Assembly (NCBI GenBank): GCA_963783965.1
Contig: CAWAPQ010000004.1
Span: 62,001 to 126,000 of the forward strand
Length of the DNA stretch: 64,000 nucleotides
Direction: 5' to 3'
Source: Bog-473 sp963783965
GTDB lineage: Bacteria; Actinomycetota; Acidimicrobiia; Acidimicrobiales; RAAP-2
Shown here: in pieces, positions 16,412-25,071 of the stretch
Layout of the letters: each line of letters starts with the position of its first letter
Numbering within the stretch: position 1 is the stretch's first letter
The notes under the pieces: model-generated
Databases searched by the model: none
The model's input: the letters and a program-made list of their open reading frames with translations, nothing else
Told to the model about the DNA's origin: nothing
Program-made: the position numbers and the translations under genes

Positions 16412-17554
16412 GTGCCAATCAATCTCAGAGACGAATTCGATGAAGCCCAGATGCGAGAAGCCCTCGGTGACTGGTTGCAGCAGCGAATGCGAGACGTCAC
16501 GGACGTCCAGGTCTCGGAGCTGTTCTTCCCGAAGGGAAACGGTTCCTCGAACCTGACCGGAGTCTTCCGGGCCCAGTGGCGTGACAACGAGGGGACGGTG
16601 CACGCGAAGCGCTTGGTCGCCCGGCTTCCGCCTCAAGGGGTCGGGCTCTTCGCTGAATATGACCTGACGCTGCAGTTCGACATCATGAAGGCGCTCTCGG
16701 GCAACCCGTCGGTGCCGGTGTCAACGGTGCTCTGGAAGGAGGATGACCCCTCCACACTCGGGTCGCCGTTCTTCGTCATGGAACACGTCGAAGGCAAGGT
16801 TCCTCCCGACCATCCGGTCTTCCCGTCAGAAGGTTGGGTTGTGGATCTGAGCCCTGACCGCCAGGCGCTCTTGTGCACCAACGGATTGCGAGTGCTCTCG
16901 GCTATCCACGCGCTGGACTGGGAGGCTCTCGGTCTCGGCGACGTCATTCCGACAAAGGGCGGCAACACGCCAATCGACCGGGAGCTCAGCAAGCTCGAGG
17001 ACTATTACGCGTGGGCTTCGGAGGGAACTCCCTGTCCGACTATCGACCGCGCCCTGGCCTGGGCACGAGCCCACGAGCCCACCGACGAGCCCGTGGTGTT
17101 GTCGTGGGGAGACTCGCGCATCGGAAACATGATGTTCGGTGAGGATCTCTCGGTGAAAGCTGTCATGGACTGGGAGATGGCGACCCTGGCCAGTCCGGAG
17201 ATGGACCTCGGACACTGGCTGCAGAGCAACCGAGCCTTCAGCGAAGGCTACGGGTACCAGCTTCCGGTCGGTTTTCCCAGCGAAGAGGAAGTCGTTGCCC
17301 GCTACGAAGCGTTCAGCGGCTACCGCACGAGGCACGTCGTTTTCTACCAGGGGTATGCGGGGATCAGGATGTCGATCATTTTGCTCCGGGTCGTACGACA
17401 GATGATCGAGACCGAGCTGGCGCCTCCGGACTCGGAAATGCTCAACAACAACCCCTTTACCCGGACGCTCGCCGCGACCCTGGGACTCCCGGAGCCGGAG
17501 GGCTCGGCGGACGCGGCGGCGGGGCGGGCGATCATGAACCGATTCCACGACTGA
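16412..17554 (+). CDS. APH-family phosphotransferase (kinase-like)
   Basis: GTG 16412 follows AAGGACAGGATCGAA. The 380-residue protein has a Gly/Ser-rich nucleotide loop (FFPKGNGSSNLTGVF), a substrate-binding lobe, the catalytic loop LSWGDSRIGNMMF and the metal-binding AVMDWEMATLASPEMDLGHWL. This is the aminoglycoside-phosphotransferase fold, subgroup ACAD10/ecdysteroid-kinase-like, in which Trp replaces the His of HGD. Such proteins often phosphorylate hydroxylated small molecules in catabolic operons. Here it would act on the hydroxylated product of the P450. It ends the operon that begins at 12273. Confidence 0.85.
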   Translation: MPINLRDEFDEAQMREALGDWLQQRMRDVTDVQVSELFFPKGNGSSNLTGVFRAQWRDNEGTVHAKRLVARLPPQGVGLFAEYDLTLQFDIMKALSGNPSVPVSTVLWKEDDPSTLGSPFFVMEHVEGKVPPDHPVFPSEGWVVDLSPDRQALLCTNGLRVLSAIHALDWEALGLGDVIPTKGGNTPIDRELSKLEDYYAWASEGTPCPTIDRALAWARAHEPTDEPVVLSWGDSRIGNMMFGEDLSVKAVMDWEMATLASPEMDLGHWLQSNRAFSEGYGYQLPVGFPSEEEVVARYEAFSGYRTRHVVFYQGYAGIRMSIILLRVVRQMIETELAPPDSEMLNNNPFTRTLAATLGLPEPEGSADAAAGRAIMNRFHD

Positions 17555-17767
17555 CCGGGTTCGAGGAGATGGAGGTCCGCTCAGGGAGCCGGCCGGGAAC
17601 CGACCGCCACGGATGCCACCCTTCGGCCCCTGCGAAGGGGACGTAGCCCGCCAGAACGCGTCCGACCGCGCTGAGGCGGCGGGCACTGCCAGTGAGGGTG
17701 GCTCACGACAATGGCCCGATCCGTGGCCGTTTGCGGTCTGGGACAATGGTCTTGGAGGTGATCGAGC

Positions 17768-18886
17768 GTGGACGCTCCGACCGTCGCCGAGGCTCTCTCC
17801 GTCTCGGTCCAAGCGGGGGTCCCGGTGCTCCTCTGGGGGAGCCCGGGGACGGGGAAGACCTCGGTCGTGCGCGCCCTGGGGGAGAGCCTGGGCTGGCCGA
17901 CGGAAGTAGTGATCGGCTCGATCCGCGAGCCGGCCGACTTCGCCGGTCTCCCGGTGGTGATCGACGGGTCCGTGCAGATGGCCCCGCCCCTCTGGGCCAG
18001 GCGGCTCGCCTCGGCCGGCCACGGCCTTCTCTTCCTGGACGAGCTGACGACGGCGCCACCGGCGGTCCAGGCCGCCATGCTCCGGGTGGTGCTCGAACGG
18101 GTCGTCGGCGACCTTGACCTGCCAGAGGGAGTCCGGGTGGTGGCCGCCGCCAACCCGCCCGAGGAAGCGGCCGACGGCTGGCAGCTGTCGCCCCCATTGG
18201 CCAATCGCCTCGTCCACCTCGACTGGCCGGTGGAAGCCAGTTCGGTGTCCCGCGGCATCTCCATGGGCTTTCCCGCCCCTCCCTCCTTCGAGGGCCACTC
18301 GCCCACCGAGAGCCAGTCCTTGGCGGCACGGGCCGTCGTCGGCGCCTTCCTCGAGGTTCGACCGGCCCTCGTGCTCGACGTCCCCGCGCTGGCCGACCAG
18401 GCGAGCCGAGGCTGGCCGAGCCCGCGCAGCTGGGAAGCGGTGGCCCGGTTGCTGGCCGCCTGCGACGCCGTGCGGGCCTCCGAAGACGCACGGACGCTCC
18501 TGGTCCTCGGCGCGGTCGGCGAGGGTGCGGGGATCGAGTTCCTCTCGTGGTTGGCCAACATGGACCTGCCCGATCCCGAGGCCGTCCTGGCCGACCCGGA
18601 CGGCTTCGACCTCCCGGAACGCAGCGACCGAGCCTTCGCCGTCCTCACCGCGGTCGCCGCGGTGGCCATAGCCCATGGGGACGCGGCGTCGTGGTCCGCC
18701 GCCTGGCGGGTGGTGGCGCGCATCGCAGATCGGGCGCCCGACGTGGCCGCGCTGGCCGCCCGGACCCTCGCCGGGGCGCGTCCCGAAGGAGCTGAGCTGC
18801 CGAGCGGCCTTTTGAAGATGGCGCCGGTCCTGCGGGCGGCCGGCCTCATCCGCTTGGAGGGCGAAGGTGATCCTCGGCCCGCGTGA
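17768..18886 (+). CDS. MoxR-type AAA+ ATPase
   Basis: A 372-residue protein. The GTG lies behind GGAGGTGATC, an almost full match to the end of 16S rRNA, so strong translation is expected. Walker A is GSPGTGKT (about 24-31), Walker B is GLLFLDEL (about 85-92), and sensor 1 is VVAAANPPEE. About 200 C-terminal residues form the helical lid. MoxR ATPases work with VWA-domain proteins as chaperone or remodelling pairs (compare RavA-ViaA). The next gene overlaps by 20 nt and encodes such a partner. Confidence 0.9.
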   Translation: MDAPTVAEALSVSVQAGVPVLLWGSPGTGKTSVVRALGESLGWPTEVVIGSIREPADFAGLPVVIDGSVQMAPPLWARRLASAGHGLLFLDELTTAPPAVQAAMLRVVLERVVGDLDLPEGVRVVAAANPPEEAADGWQLSPPLANRLVHLDWPVEASSVSRGISMGFPAPPSFEGHSPTESQSLAARAVVGAFLEVRPALVLDVPALADQASRGWPSPRSWEAVARLLAACDAVRASEDARTLLVLGAVGEGAGIEFLSWLANMDLPDPEAVLADPDGFDLPERSDRAFAVLTAVAAVAIAHGDAASWSAAWRVVARIADRAPDVAALAARTLAGARPEGAELPSGLLKMAPVLRAAGLIRLEGEGDPRPA

Positions 18887-20150
18887 GCTGCTCGGGACAG
18901 AGCAACGCCGCCTCTGGGCAGCCGCACGGGTGTGGGCGGCCCACCAGGTGCCGTACATGGCGAGCGCGCTGCTGGCTCTCGACCCGGTCGTGGTCGACCA
19001 GTCGGCCGACCCGCCCGCACAACGCCTCGACCTCAGTGCGCTGCCCGTCGACGAGGGGTGGCACATCTACCTCGACCCGGAGGTGTTGGCGGCAATGGAT
19101 GTGCCCACGGCGGGATTCTGGTTGGTCCACCAGGTCAGCCACCTCCTGCGCGAGCACGCGCAACGTTGCCCGGTCCGCGACCCCGAGAGCGCGGCGGGCC
19201 CGACTGCGCAGAGGTCCTCAGCCCAGCGGAACTGGAACCTGGCCGCCGACGCCGAGATCAACGACGACCTCGTGGCCGGCGAGGTTGTCAGGCCGGCCGC
19301 AGCGGTCACGCCGCGTGCGTTGGGTCTGGCCGACTCCCTGACCGCCGAGGAGTACTGGGCGGCCCTCGGCGGCCGCGAGGACGAGCGTGGACAACCTGAT
19401 CCGGGCGAGACCGGGGGCGAGTGCGACTGTGGCAGCGGGTGCGACGGCACGGGCCGGCCCTGGGACTCGCCGACACCCGGCGTGAGCCGGACGGGACGCA
19501 AGCTGCTCGAGCGCGACGTGGCTCGGCGGATAAAAGAGCACCATCGCCGCTACGGCAACACCCCGGCCGGTTGGCAGCGATGGGCCGACGACGTGCTCGA
19601 GCCCACCGTGAGCTGGCAGCGACTGTTGGCCTCGGCGGTCCGGCGGGGCGTGGCCGACGTGGCCGGGAGGGTCGACTTCAGCTACCGCAAGCCTTCACGC
19701 CGCAGCTCGGTCACGCCCGACGTGGTCCTGCCGAGCCTGCGCCAGCCGCTCCCGAAGGTCGCCATGGTGCTCGACACCTCGGGCAGCATGAACGACCGGA
19801 TGCTCTCCCAATCCCTTGCCGAGGTGCAGGGCGTGCTGCGCGGCCTCGGGGTGGGCCGGCGCCATCTGCGCATCGTCTGTTGTGACGCCAAGGCCTTCGA
19901 GGCCCAAAAGGTCATGGAGGCGCGCGACGTCGAGCTGCTCGGAGGTGGAGGCACCGATATGGGAGCCGGACTCCAGAAAGTGGCAGAGCTGCGGCCGCGC
20001 CCCGACCTCGTCATTGTGCTGACCGACGGCTTCACCCCCTGGCCGCCGACCCCGCCGCCCGGGATCGCGGTCATTGTCGGACTCATGGACCCGATGGGGA
20101 CGGTACCTGAGTGGGCGAGGGCGATACCCATCGGGCCGGCGGCGGCGTGA
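18867..20150 (+). CDS. VWA-domain protein with a metallopeptidase-like N-terminal region
   Basis: A 427-residue protein starting at GTG 18867 behind GGAGGGCGAAG. The N-terminal region (about 1-150) contains HQVSHLLREH, similar to the HExxH-like helix of the DUF2201 putative-metallopeptidase domain that precedes VWA domains. A Cys-rich hinge (GECDCGSGCDG) follows at about 190. The VWA-like domain holds the metal site: DTSGSM at about 304, a GGGGTDM loop, and LTDGFTPWP. It is the expected partner of the MoxR ATPase. Confidence 0.88.
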   Translation: MILGPRELLGTEQRRLWAAARVWAAHQVPYMASALLALDPVVVDQSADPPAQRLDLSALPVDEGWHIYLDPEVLAAMDVPTAGFWLVHQVSHLLREHAQRCPVRDPESAAGPTAQRSSAQRNWNLAADAEINDDLVAGEVVRPAAAVTPRALGLADSLTAEEYWAALGGREDERGQPDPGETGGECDCGSGCDGTGRPWDSPTPGVSRTGRKLLERDVARRIKEHHRRYGNTPAGWQRWADDVLEPTVSWQRLLASAVRRGVADVAGRVDFSYRKPSRRSSVTPDVVLPSLRQPLPKVAMVLDTSGSMNDRMLSQSLAEVQGVLRGLGVGRRHLRIVCCDAKAFEAQKVMEARDVELLGGGGTDMGAGLQKVAELRPRPDLVIVLTDGFTPWPPTPPPGIAVIVGLMDPMGTVPEWARAIPIGPAAA

Positions 20151-20168
20151 GCGGGGGGACCGACTGAG

Positions 20169-21422
20169 GTGGCCCGTACGGGCTTCGAGGACGCCGAGGA
20201 ACCGGAGGACGCCGGGCCCGAGGAGCTCAGCGTGTGGCTCGCCGCCGGATTCGGCCGCCAGCGGGCGGAGGTCTGGCGGCGCTGGCACTTCACCCTCGCC
20301 CAGGCGGAGGCGTGGGGTCGAGAAGGCATCGACGACGGCTTGCAAGCGGCCCAGTGGCGCACGGCCGCGGCAACTCCCGACACAGTGCGGGAGTGGCAGG
20401 CGGCCGGGATCGATGCCGCCGAGGCCGTGCGCTGGCACGAGTTCGGGTTCAGCCTGGAGGAGGCCACCGAGCACAAGAAGAAGGGGCTCAACCCCGATGG
20501 GGCGTTCGCCGGTCAGCAGCAGCAGGCGCGCATCGTCAACGTGGTGAGACCAGGGCCGATGATGGGGGGCGGGGGCGTACGAGGCTGGTTGGGGCCCTCG
20601 CATGGGGGTCCGCTGGCGCGGTTCCACCAATCTGGTGTCGACCCCCAGATGCTGCACGGCTACATGCAGCATCACTGGGTCGATGATGCTGCCGCAGAGT
20701 GGGCGCGCCATGGGATTGAGGCGCAGGACGCCTACGTCTGGTTCGACCTGGGGCTCACCGCTTCGGAGGCCGGACGGCTGACCATGCAGGGCCGGAGTCC
20801 CGGAGACGTCGTGCGCGAATGGTGGACGGCGGGGATCCCCTTCGAGGAGATGGCCCAGTGGATCGGCGCCGGCCTCAGCGCCAGCGAGGCCCTGGAGCAG
20901 CGAGCCAATGGCATCACGGTCGAGCATGCTGCCTCACTGCGTGCCCTCCGGATGGGCGAGGCCGCGCATCCCCAGGGCGAGAGGCTCCCGCCGGCGCTGT
21001 TGGCCCGCTTAGGGCCGCCCCGCTCGCAGACAGCCGGGCCACCGCCCGACGACGAGGAAGGGGCGCGGCTGGCGATCAAAGACGCGTTCGCCGGGATGCT
21101 CACCGGCGATGGGAACAGCAATGTCGCCGCAGTCGAGCGCGGGGCCGGGTTGGGCGAATGCCTGAGGGAAGCAGCTCGGCGCCACGGGATACCAGAGGGG
21201 GCACCCGGTGACGGTGCGACCGTCACGGCGGACTTCATCCGATTCGTCAACGACCACGAGGCCCGGGTGTCCTTCACCGTGATCGTGGGACAACCGCGGA
21301 ACATGAATCTCGGCGGTCGCATCGGCCGGGCCGTCCTGGTGGAGGGCGTGTGGAAGGTCGCTCGGGAGACGTTCTGCGAATTCATGCAGATGGCCGGCGT
21401 TGAATGCCCGCCCGCCGGATAG
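20169..21422 (+). CDS. Protein of 13-residue Trp/Gly helical repeats with an NTF2/MTB12-like C-terminal domain
   Basis: A 417-residue protein, third gene of the MoxR-VWA cluster. Residues 23-100 and 168-246 are two blocks of six or so tandem 13-residue units of the form W-x3-G-[F/I/L]-x3-[E/D/Q]-A-x2, for example WQAAGIDAAEAVR and WIGAGLSASEALE. A Gly-rich linker (MMGGGG...) separates them. The C-terminal 120 residues contain FVNDHEARVSFTVI, GRAVLVEGVWKVARETFC and GVECPP. This resembles the NTF2-like domain of mycobacterial MTB12/low-molecular-weight antigen proteins. There is no signal peptide. It may be the client or scaffold of the MoxR-VWA pair. I know no named family for the repeat. Confidence 0.7.
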   Translation: MARTGFEDAEEPEDAGPEELSVWLAAGFGRQRAEVWRRWHFTLAQAEAWGREGIDDGLQAAQWRTAAATPDTVREWQAAGIDAAEAVRWHEFGFSLEEATEHKKKGLNPDGAFAGQQQQARIVNVVRPGPMMGGGGVRGWLGPSHGGPLARFHQSGVDPQMLHGYMQHHWVDDAAAEWARHGIEAQDAYVWFDLGLTASEAGRLTMQGRSPGDVVREWWTAGIPFEEMAQWIGAGLSASEALEQRANGITVEHAASLRALRMGEAAHPQGERLPPALLARLGPPRSQTAGPPPDDEEGARLAIKDAFAGMLTGDGNSNVAAVERGAGLGECLREAARRHGIPEGAPGDGATVTADFIRFVNDHEARVSFTVIVGQPRNMNLGGRIGRAVLVEGVWKVARETFCEFMQMAGVECPPAG

Positions 21423-21788
21423 ACGCGGTATTTCGTAGCTGTACGTCCTTATCGGGCGACCAGTTGTGCATCAAGAGCGGCCGGCTGGTGGCCTTCATGA
21501 TCGCGAAGGGCGACGTGCCCATTTCCACTCCGGAGAGTTCGAGACCATGACGAACGACCAGGCCCGCATGGTGGTGGCCATCCAACAGGACCTGTGACGC
21601 TCTCGACGACACACACCCGATCCTGAACCAGGACAAAGCTTCGGAAAGCCACGTGAAGACGGACCCTGCGGGGGTGTTGCGATACCTCGGAGCCATCGCA
21701 CGAGGCACGGGGCATGTGGCATGGTGAGTCACCGCCGTGACCACGCCACGAGCCGAGACTGCGGTGGCCCTCGGGAAATGGGGAGGAC
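21423..21788. other. Intergenic stretch without a recognisable gene
   Basis: About 365 bases between the repeat-protein gene and the secreted hydrolase. A short frame ending near 21597 (MTNDQARMVVAIQQDL) has no ribosome binding site. Nothing else was seen apart from GGGGAGGAC serving the next gene. Confidence 0.4.
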
Positions 21789-23345
21789 ATGGGCTCAGCC
21801 GTACCCGTCGGTCAAGCTCGGTGGAAAAGAGGTCGGCGTCGTCGCGTCGCGCACTGCGTGACCGCTGCCCTCGGTCTCAGCGTCGCTCTCACGGCGTCGG
21901 GATCATCTTTGAGCTCAGCCGCGCCTACGTCTCAGGGCGGTTCGACTTCGACGACTCCCTCACGCGCTCTCACGGGAGTCACCGTCACCGGCCCTGTGCC
22001 GGTCGGATCACCCACGTTCAACAAGACCCTCTATGGCACAAGTTTCAACCTGTCGAAGGTTGGCTACGAGAGGTCCCAGTTTTTCGTCTCTGGTACCGCC
22101 CACTCCTACGTGCCCGCGCAGCCCCTGACGACCGACGGCAAGTGGGTGATCGCAACAGGTGTCGGCGCACCATACAAGACGCGGATAGCCGTCTACCGTC
22201 CGATCAACCCGAAGAAGTTCAACGGAACCGTGGTGATCGAGTGGCTCAATGTGAGCGGCGGTACGGATGACAGCCCCGACTGGACACTGTCCCACAACGA
22301 ACTCATCCGTGACGGTTTCGCCTGGGTAGGGGTCTCCGCCCAGCAGGTCGGTGTCGACTCAGCGAAGACCACCGATCCGGCGCAGTACTCGTCGCTCTCA
22401 CACCCAGGCGACAGCTTCTCCTACGACATCTTCTCGCAGACCGGGCAGGCGGTTCGCAAGGATGCGGCGATGATTTTGGGGGGTCTGCGGCCGCACGCCC
22501 TCATCGGGGCCGGTGAGTCTCAGTCAGCCGGACGGCTCATGACGTACATCGATGCGGTGCAGCCGATTGCGCACGTCTACCAAGGTTTTCTCGTCCACAG
22601 CCAGTTCGGTACCGGCGCTCCCCTGTCCCAGGCACCGCAGACCAATGACGCTGCACCGAATCCGACCACAATCCGCAGTGACATCGGTGTTCCAGTCCTC
22701 GAGTTCGAGACCGAAACCGACGTCTACAACAGCAACCTGACTGACCGGCTCCACTACGGCAACCCGAAATGGTTCCGTCTCTGGGAGATCGCCGGCAGCT
22801 CGCACTATGACTACTACGGCCTCGCCATAGGACCGAATGACACCGGCAATGGTCTGGGTGCGGTGAAGAACCTGGCTGCAATGCAGCACCCGACGCGCAC
22901 CCCGGTTGGTGGCTTCAACTGCGCCGTTCCCATCAACACGGGGGGAACACACTGGGCACTCGATGCCGCCGTCTATTGGCTGAACAAGTGGGTCGTGACC
23001 GGTACCCCGCCTCCCCGGGCTGCACTCCTCGCGACGACCCGTACCTCGCCGGTGGTGTACAAGCTCGACGCAAACGGAAACGTCATCGGAGGTGTGCGGA
23101 CTCCGCAAGTCGACGCGCCGATCGCTGCATTGGGCAGCCAAGGCAACAGCGGGGGCTTCTGCTTCCTCTTCGGCTCCACCGTGCCGTACGACGCAGCTCA
23201 GATCGCCAACCTCTATGCGACCCACGGCAAGTTTGTCTCGGCCTGGGCCAGGGCGGTGAAACTGGACCGCGCGCACGGCTTTCTGCTCCCCGCCGATGCC
23301 ACTGAGCTGTTGCACTCGGCGGTTGTCTCACACGTTGCACAGTGA
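21789..23345 (+). CDS. Secreted alpha/beta-hydrolase domain protein
   Basis: A 518-residue protein behind GGGGAGGAC. A basic, hydrophobic N-terminus (about 1-45) is a Sec-type signal peptide. The mature part shows NGTVVIEWLNVSGG, the nucleophile elbow GAGESQSAGRLMTY (Ser in GESQS), and a closing GTHWALDAAVYWLNKWV region. This is the layout of the large alpha/beta-hydrolase domain group (Abhydrolase_10) of secreted esterases with unknown substrates. It is monocistronic. The catalytic acid and His cannot be placed with certainty. Confidence 0.8.
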   Translation: MGSAVPVGQARWKRGRRRRVAHCVTAALGLSVALTASGSSLSSAAPTSQGGSTSTTPSRALTGVTVTGPVPVGSPTFNKTLYGTSFNLSKVGYERSQFFVSGTAHSYVPAQPLTTDGKWVIATGVGAPYKTRIAVYRPINPKKFNGTVVIEWLNVSGGTDDSPDWTLSHNELIRDGFAWVGVSAQQVGVDSAKTTDPAQYSSLSHPGDSFSYDIFSQTGQAVRKDAAMILGGLRPHALIGAGESQSAGRLMTYIDAVQPIAHVYQGFLVHSQFGTGAPLSQAPQTNDAAPNPTTIRSDIGVPVLEFETETDVYNSNLTDRLHYGNPKWFRLWEIAGSSHYDYYGLAIGPNDTGNGLGAVKNLAAMQHPTRTPVGGFNCAVPINTGGTHWALDAAVYWLNKWVVTGTPPPRAALLATTRTSPVVYKLDANGNVIGGVRTPQVDAPIAALGSQGNSGGFCFLFGSTVPYDAAQIANLYATHGKFVSAWARAVKLDRAHGFLLPADATELLHSAVVSHVAQ

Positions 23346-23515
23346 GATCGCTGACCCGGTCCGTCCTCCCACTCCGAAGGCGCCCGTAGGGAGGCCATGT
23401 CGCACTCCGGACGGGGACCCGGTGAGACTGCCGGCGGCCGCGGCACGAGTGGAGACCGAGCCGGGCTGTCGGGGCTTTGTCGAGTGTTGGCCCGAGCGTC
23501 CGGAGGCCAGATGTA

Positions 23516-23545
23516 TTGACACCGATATTGTCGATAGCTAATATC
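23516..23545 (+). promoter_or_regulatory. Consensus sigma-70 type promoter with overlapping Rrf2 operator
   Basis: TTGACA (23516-23521), exactly 17 nt, then TAATAT (23539-23544). The predicted transcription start falls on the A of the ATG at 23551, so the message is leaderless. A perfect dyad, GATATT-N10-AATATC (23524-23545), covers the -10 element, and a second imperfect dyad (TATTGAC...GTCGATA) covers the spacer. This is the place an autoregulating Rrf2 protein would bind. Confidence 0.7.
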
Positions 23546-23550
23546 TATGT

Positions 23551-24036
23551 ATGAAGCTTTCGGAGGGAGTCGAGTGGGCACTTCACTGCACGTGGACGCT
23601 GGCCGCCGACCCTTCTGCACAACCCATTTCAACCCGCCGCCTCGCTGAGTTCTACGACCTTCCAGCCCCCTACCTCGCCAAGGTCCTCAGCTCGCTGGTC
23701 CGCGCCGGCGTGCTGACCGCCACCAGTGGTCCGCGTGGCGGGTTCCGCCTTGCCAAGCCGGCCACTGAGATCACGGCCGCCGAAGTCGTCGAAGCGGTCG
23801 AAGGACGCGGCCAACTGTTCTCCTGCACCGAGATCCGCCAACGCGGGCCCGTACCCCTCACGGGAGCGGCGTGCCGGATGCCGTGTGGCATCGCTCGGCT
23901 CATGGATCGGGCGGAGCGGGCTTGGCGGGCCGAGCTGGCCGCGACCACTATCGCCGATCTGGTCGGTACGTCGGGGGTGGGCGCACCCCAGCGGCTGTCG
24001 AGATGGCTCGAAACCGCAGCACGAAACGAGGCATAG
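23551..24036 (+). CDS. Rrf2 family transcriptional regulator
   Basis: A 161-residue winged-helix protein. MKLSEGVEWALHCTWTLA and ISTRRLAEFYDLPAPYLAKVLSSLVRAGVL form the DNA-binding domain, followed by the wing SGPRGGFRLAKP. Three cysteines in the C-terminal half (SCTEIRQRG...GAACRMPCGIA) match the usual place of the iron-sulfur ligands in IscR/NsrR/RsrR-type members, so it may sense redox state or NO. No Shine-Dalgarno is present; translation is probably leaderless. The hydrolase gene follows 31 nt downstream and is the likely co-transcribed target. Confidence 0.92.
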   Translation: MKLSEGVEWALHCTWTLAADPSAQPISTRRLAEFYDLPAPYLAKVLSSLVRAGVLTATSGPRGGFRLAKPATEITAAEVVEAVEGRGQLFSCTEIRQRGPVPLTGAACRMPCGIARLMDRAERAWRAELAATTIADLVGTSGVGAPQRLSRWLETAARNEA

Positions 24037-24067
24037 CGCGCAGCTGTGCCGCCTCAGGGAGGTCGAC

Positions 24068-24988
24068 ATGACAATCGAACAACGAATCCGGGACACTGAA
24101 ACGTCGCTCTTCTCGCGCTTCGACCTCAAGACCGACGAGTCCTTCGTGTACCTGCCGTCCACCAAACTTCACCTTCGGGTCGTCTCGGTTGGAGCGGGGC
24201 CTGATCTTGTCATGCTCCATGGGGTGAGCCTCGCCGCCGCTATTTGGGCCCCTTGGCTCAACGAGCTCAAGGGCTACCGCACACACCTCGTCGAATTGCC
24301 CGGACACGGCTTGTCCGATCCGGTCAGCTATCGAGTCGGCTCGGTACGCGAGCACAGCATCCTGCTCCTTGACGATCTGTTCGAGGCGCTCGGTCTTGCT
24401 GCTCCGTCCGTGGTCGCCCATTCACTGGGTGGGATGTTCGCGCTCTGGCACGCTGCCGAACGCCCGGGGAAGATGGCGTCGCTCGTAGCCATCGGTGACC
24501 CCGGCGCCGCCTTCCCTGGCGTTCAGGTGAAGATGCCGCTTTCGGTTCTGACCGTGCCCTGGCTCGGGCGCGCAGTGCTCGCTTCGCCAATGCCGCGTTC
24601 GATCTACCGGCAGATCCTGGGCCAAGGAACCAGTCCCGCTGCGGCGCGGAGCATGCCAGACGAGCTTGTCGATGTCTTGCGCTTCGCCCGCACAAGGAAG
24701 GGGAACCCACGCACTGTGGCATCCCTGATGCACGCCATAGACGGATTCCGTCGACCCCGACCCGAAACCGTCATGAACGACAGCGAGTTGGCGCGGGTCC
24801 ACGTGCCCACAATGTTCTGCTGGGGCCGAGCTGATCCGTTCCTCACACCCGAGCGGGCGCGTCCTTCGGTGGCGAAGATCCCCGGCGCGTCACTGCACGA
24901 GATCGACGGCGGCCACGCACCGTGGTTCGAAGACCCAGTCGGCTGCGCCGCACTGGTCGACGACCATCAGAGGCATGTCGTCGCATAG
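24068..24988 (+). CDS. Alpha/beta-fold hydrolase
   Basis: The ATG at 24068 follows GGGAGG; an open frame further upstream is shadow of the Rrf2 gene. The 306-residue protein shows the oxyanion region LVMLHGVSLAAAIW, a nucleophile elbow AHSLGGM (Ser about 120), an acid in CWGRADPFLTPE, and the catalytic His in DGGHAPWFEDP. The class is serine hydrolase of the haloperoxidase/epoxide hydrolase type. It is co-oriented with the Rrf2 gene and probably in its regulon. The substrate is unknown. Confidence 0.9.
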   Translation: MTIEQRIRDTETSLFSRFDLKTDESFVYLPSTKLHLRVVSVGAGPDLVMLHGVSLAAAIWAPWLNELKGYRTHLVELPGHGLSDPVSYRVGSVREHSILLLDDLFEALGLAAPSVVAHSLGGMFALWHAAERPGKMASLVAIGDPGAAFPGVQVKMPLSVLTVPWLGRAVLASPMPRSIYRQILGQGTSPAAARSMPDELVDVLRFARTRKGNPRTVASLMHAIDGFRRPRPETVMNDSELARVHVPTMFCWGRADPFLTPERARPSVAKIPGASLHEIDGGHAPWFEDPVGCAALVDDHQRHVVA

Positions 24989-25040
24989 CTCCACTACCTC
25001 GGACCACGGGGCAGTGGCGCAGCGAGCGGGGAGAGTCCGA

Positions 25041-25057
25041 GCGCAGTCAATCTGCGC
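25041..25057. terminator. Possible hairpin between convergent genes
   Basis: GCGCAG-TCAAT-CTGCGC is a perfect 6-bp stem in the gap between the hydrolase (plus) and arsC (minus). There is no T-run on either side, so a termination role is uncertain. Confidence 0.3.
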
Positions 25058-25071
25058 CGAACGTTGGTCGA

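Noticed and set aside
16826..19066. A 746-codon open frame on the minus strand across the kinase and MoxR genes
   Set aside because: It is Arg/Gly/Pro-rich without motifs and lies antisense to the MoxR ATPase, whose Walker motifs are unmistakable.
21480..21600. Short frames after the repeat-protein gene as a truncated enzyme gene
   Set aside because: No family resemblance could be found and no ribosome binding site is present.
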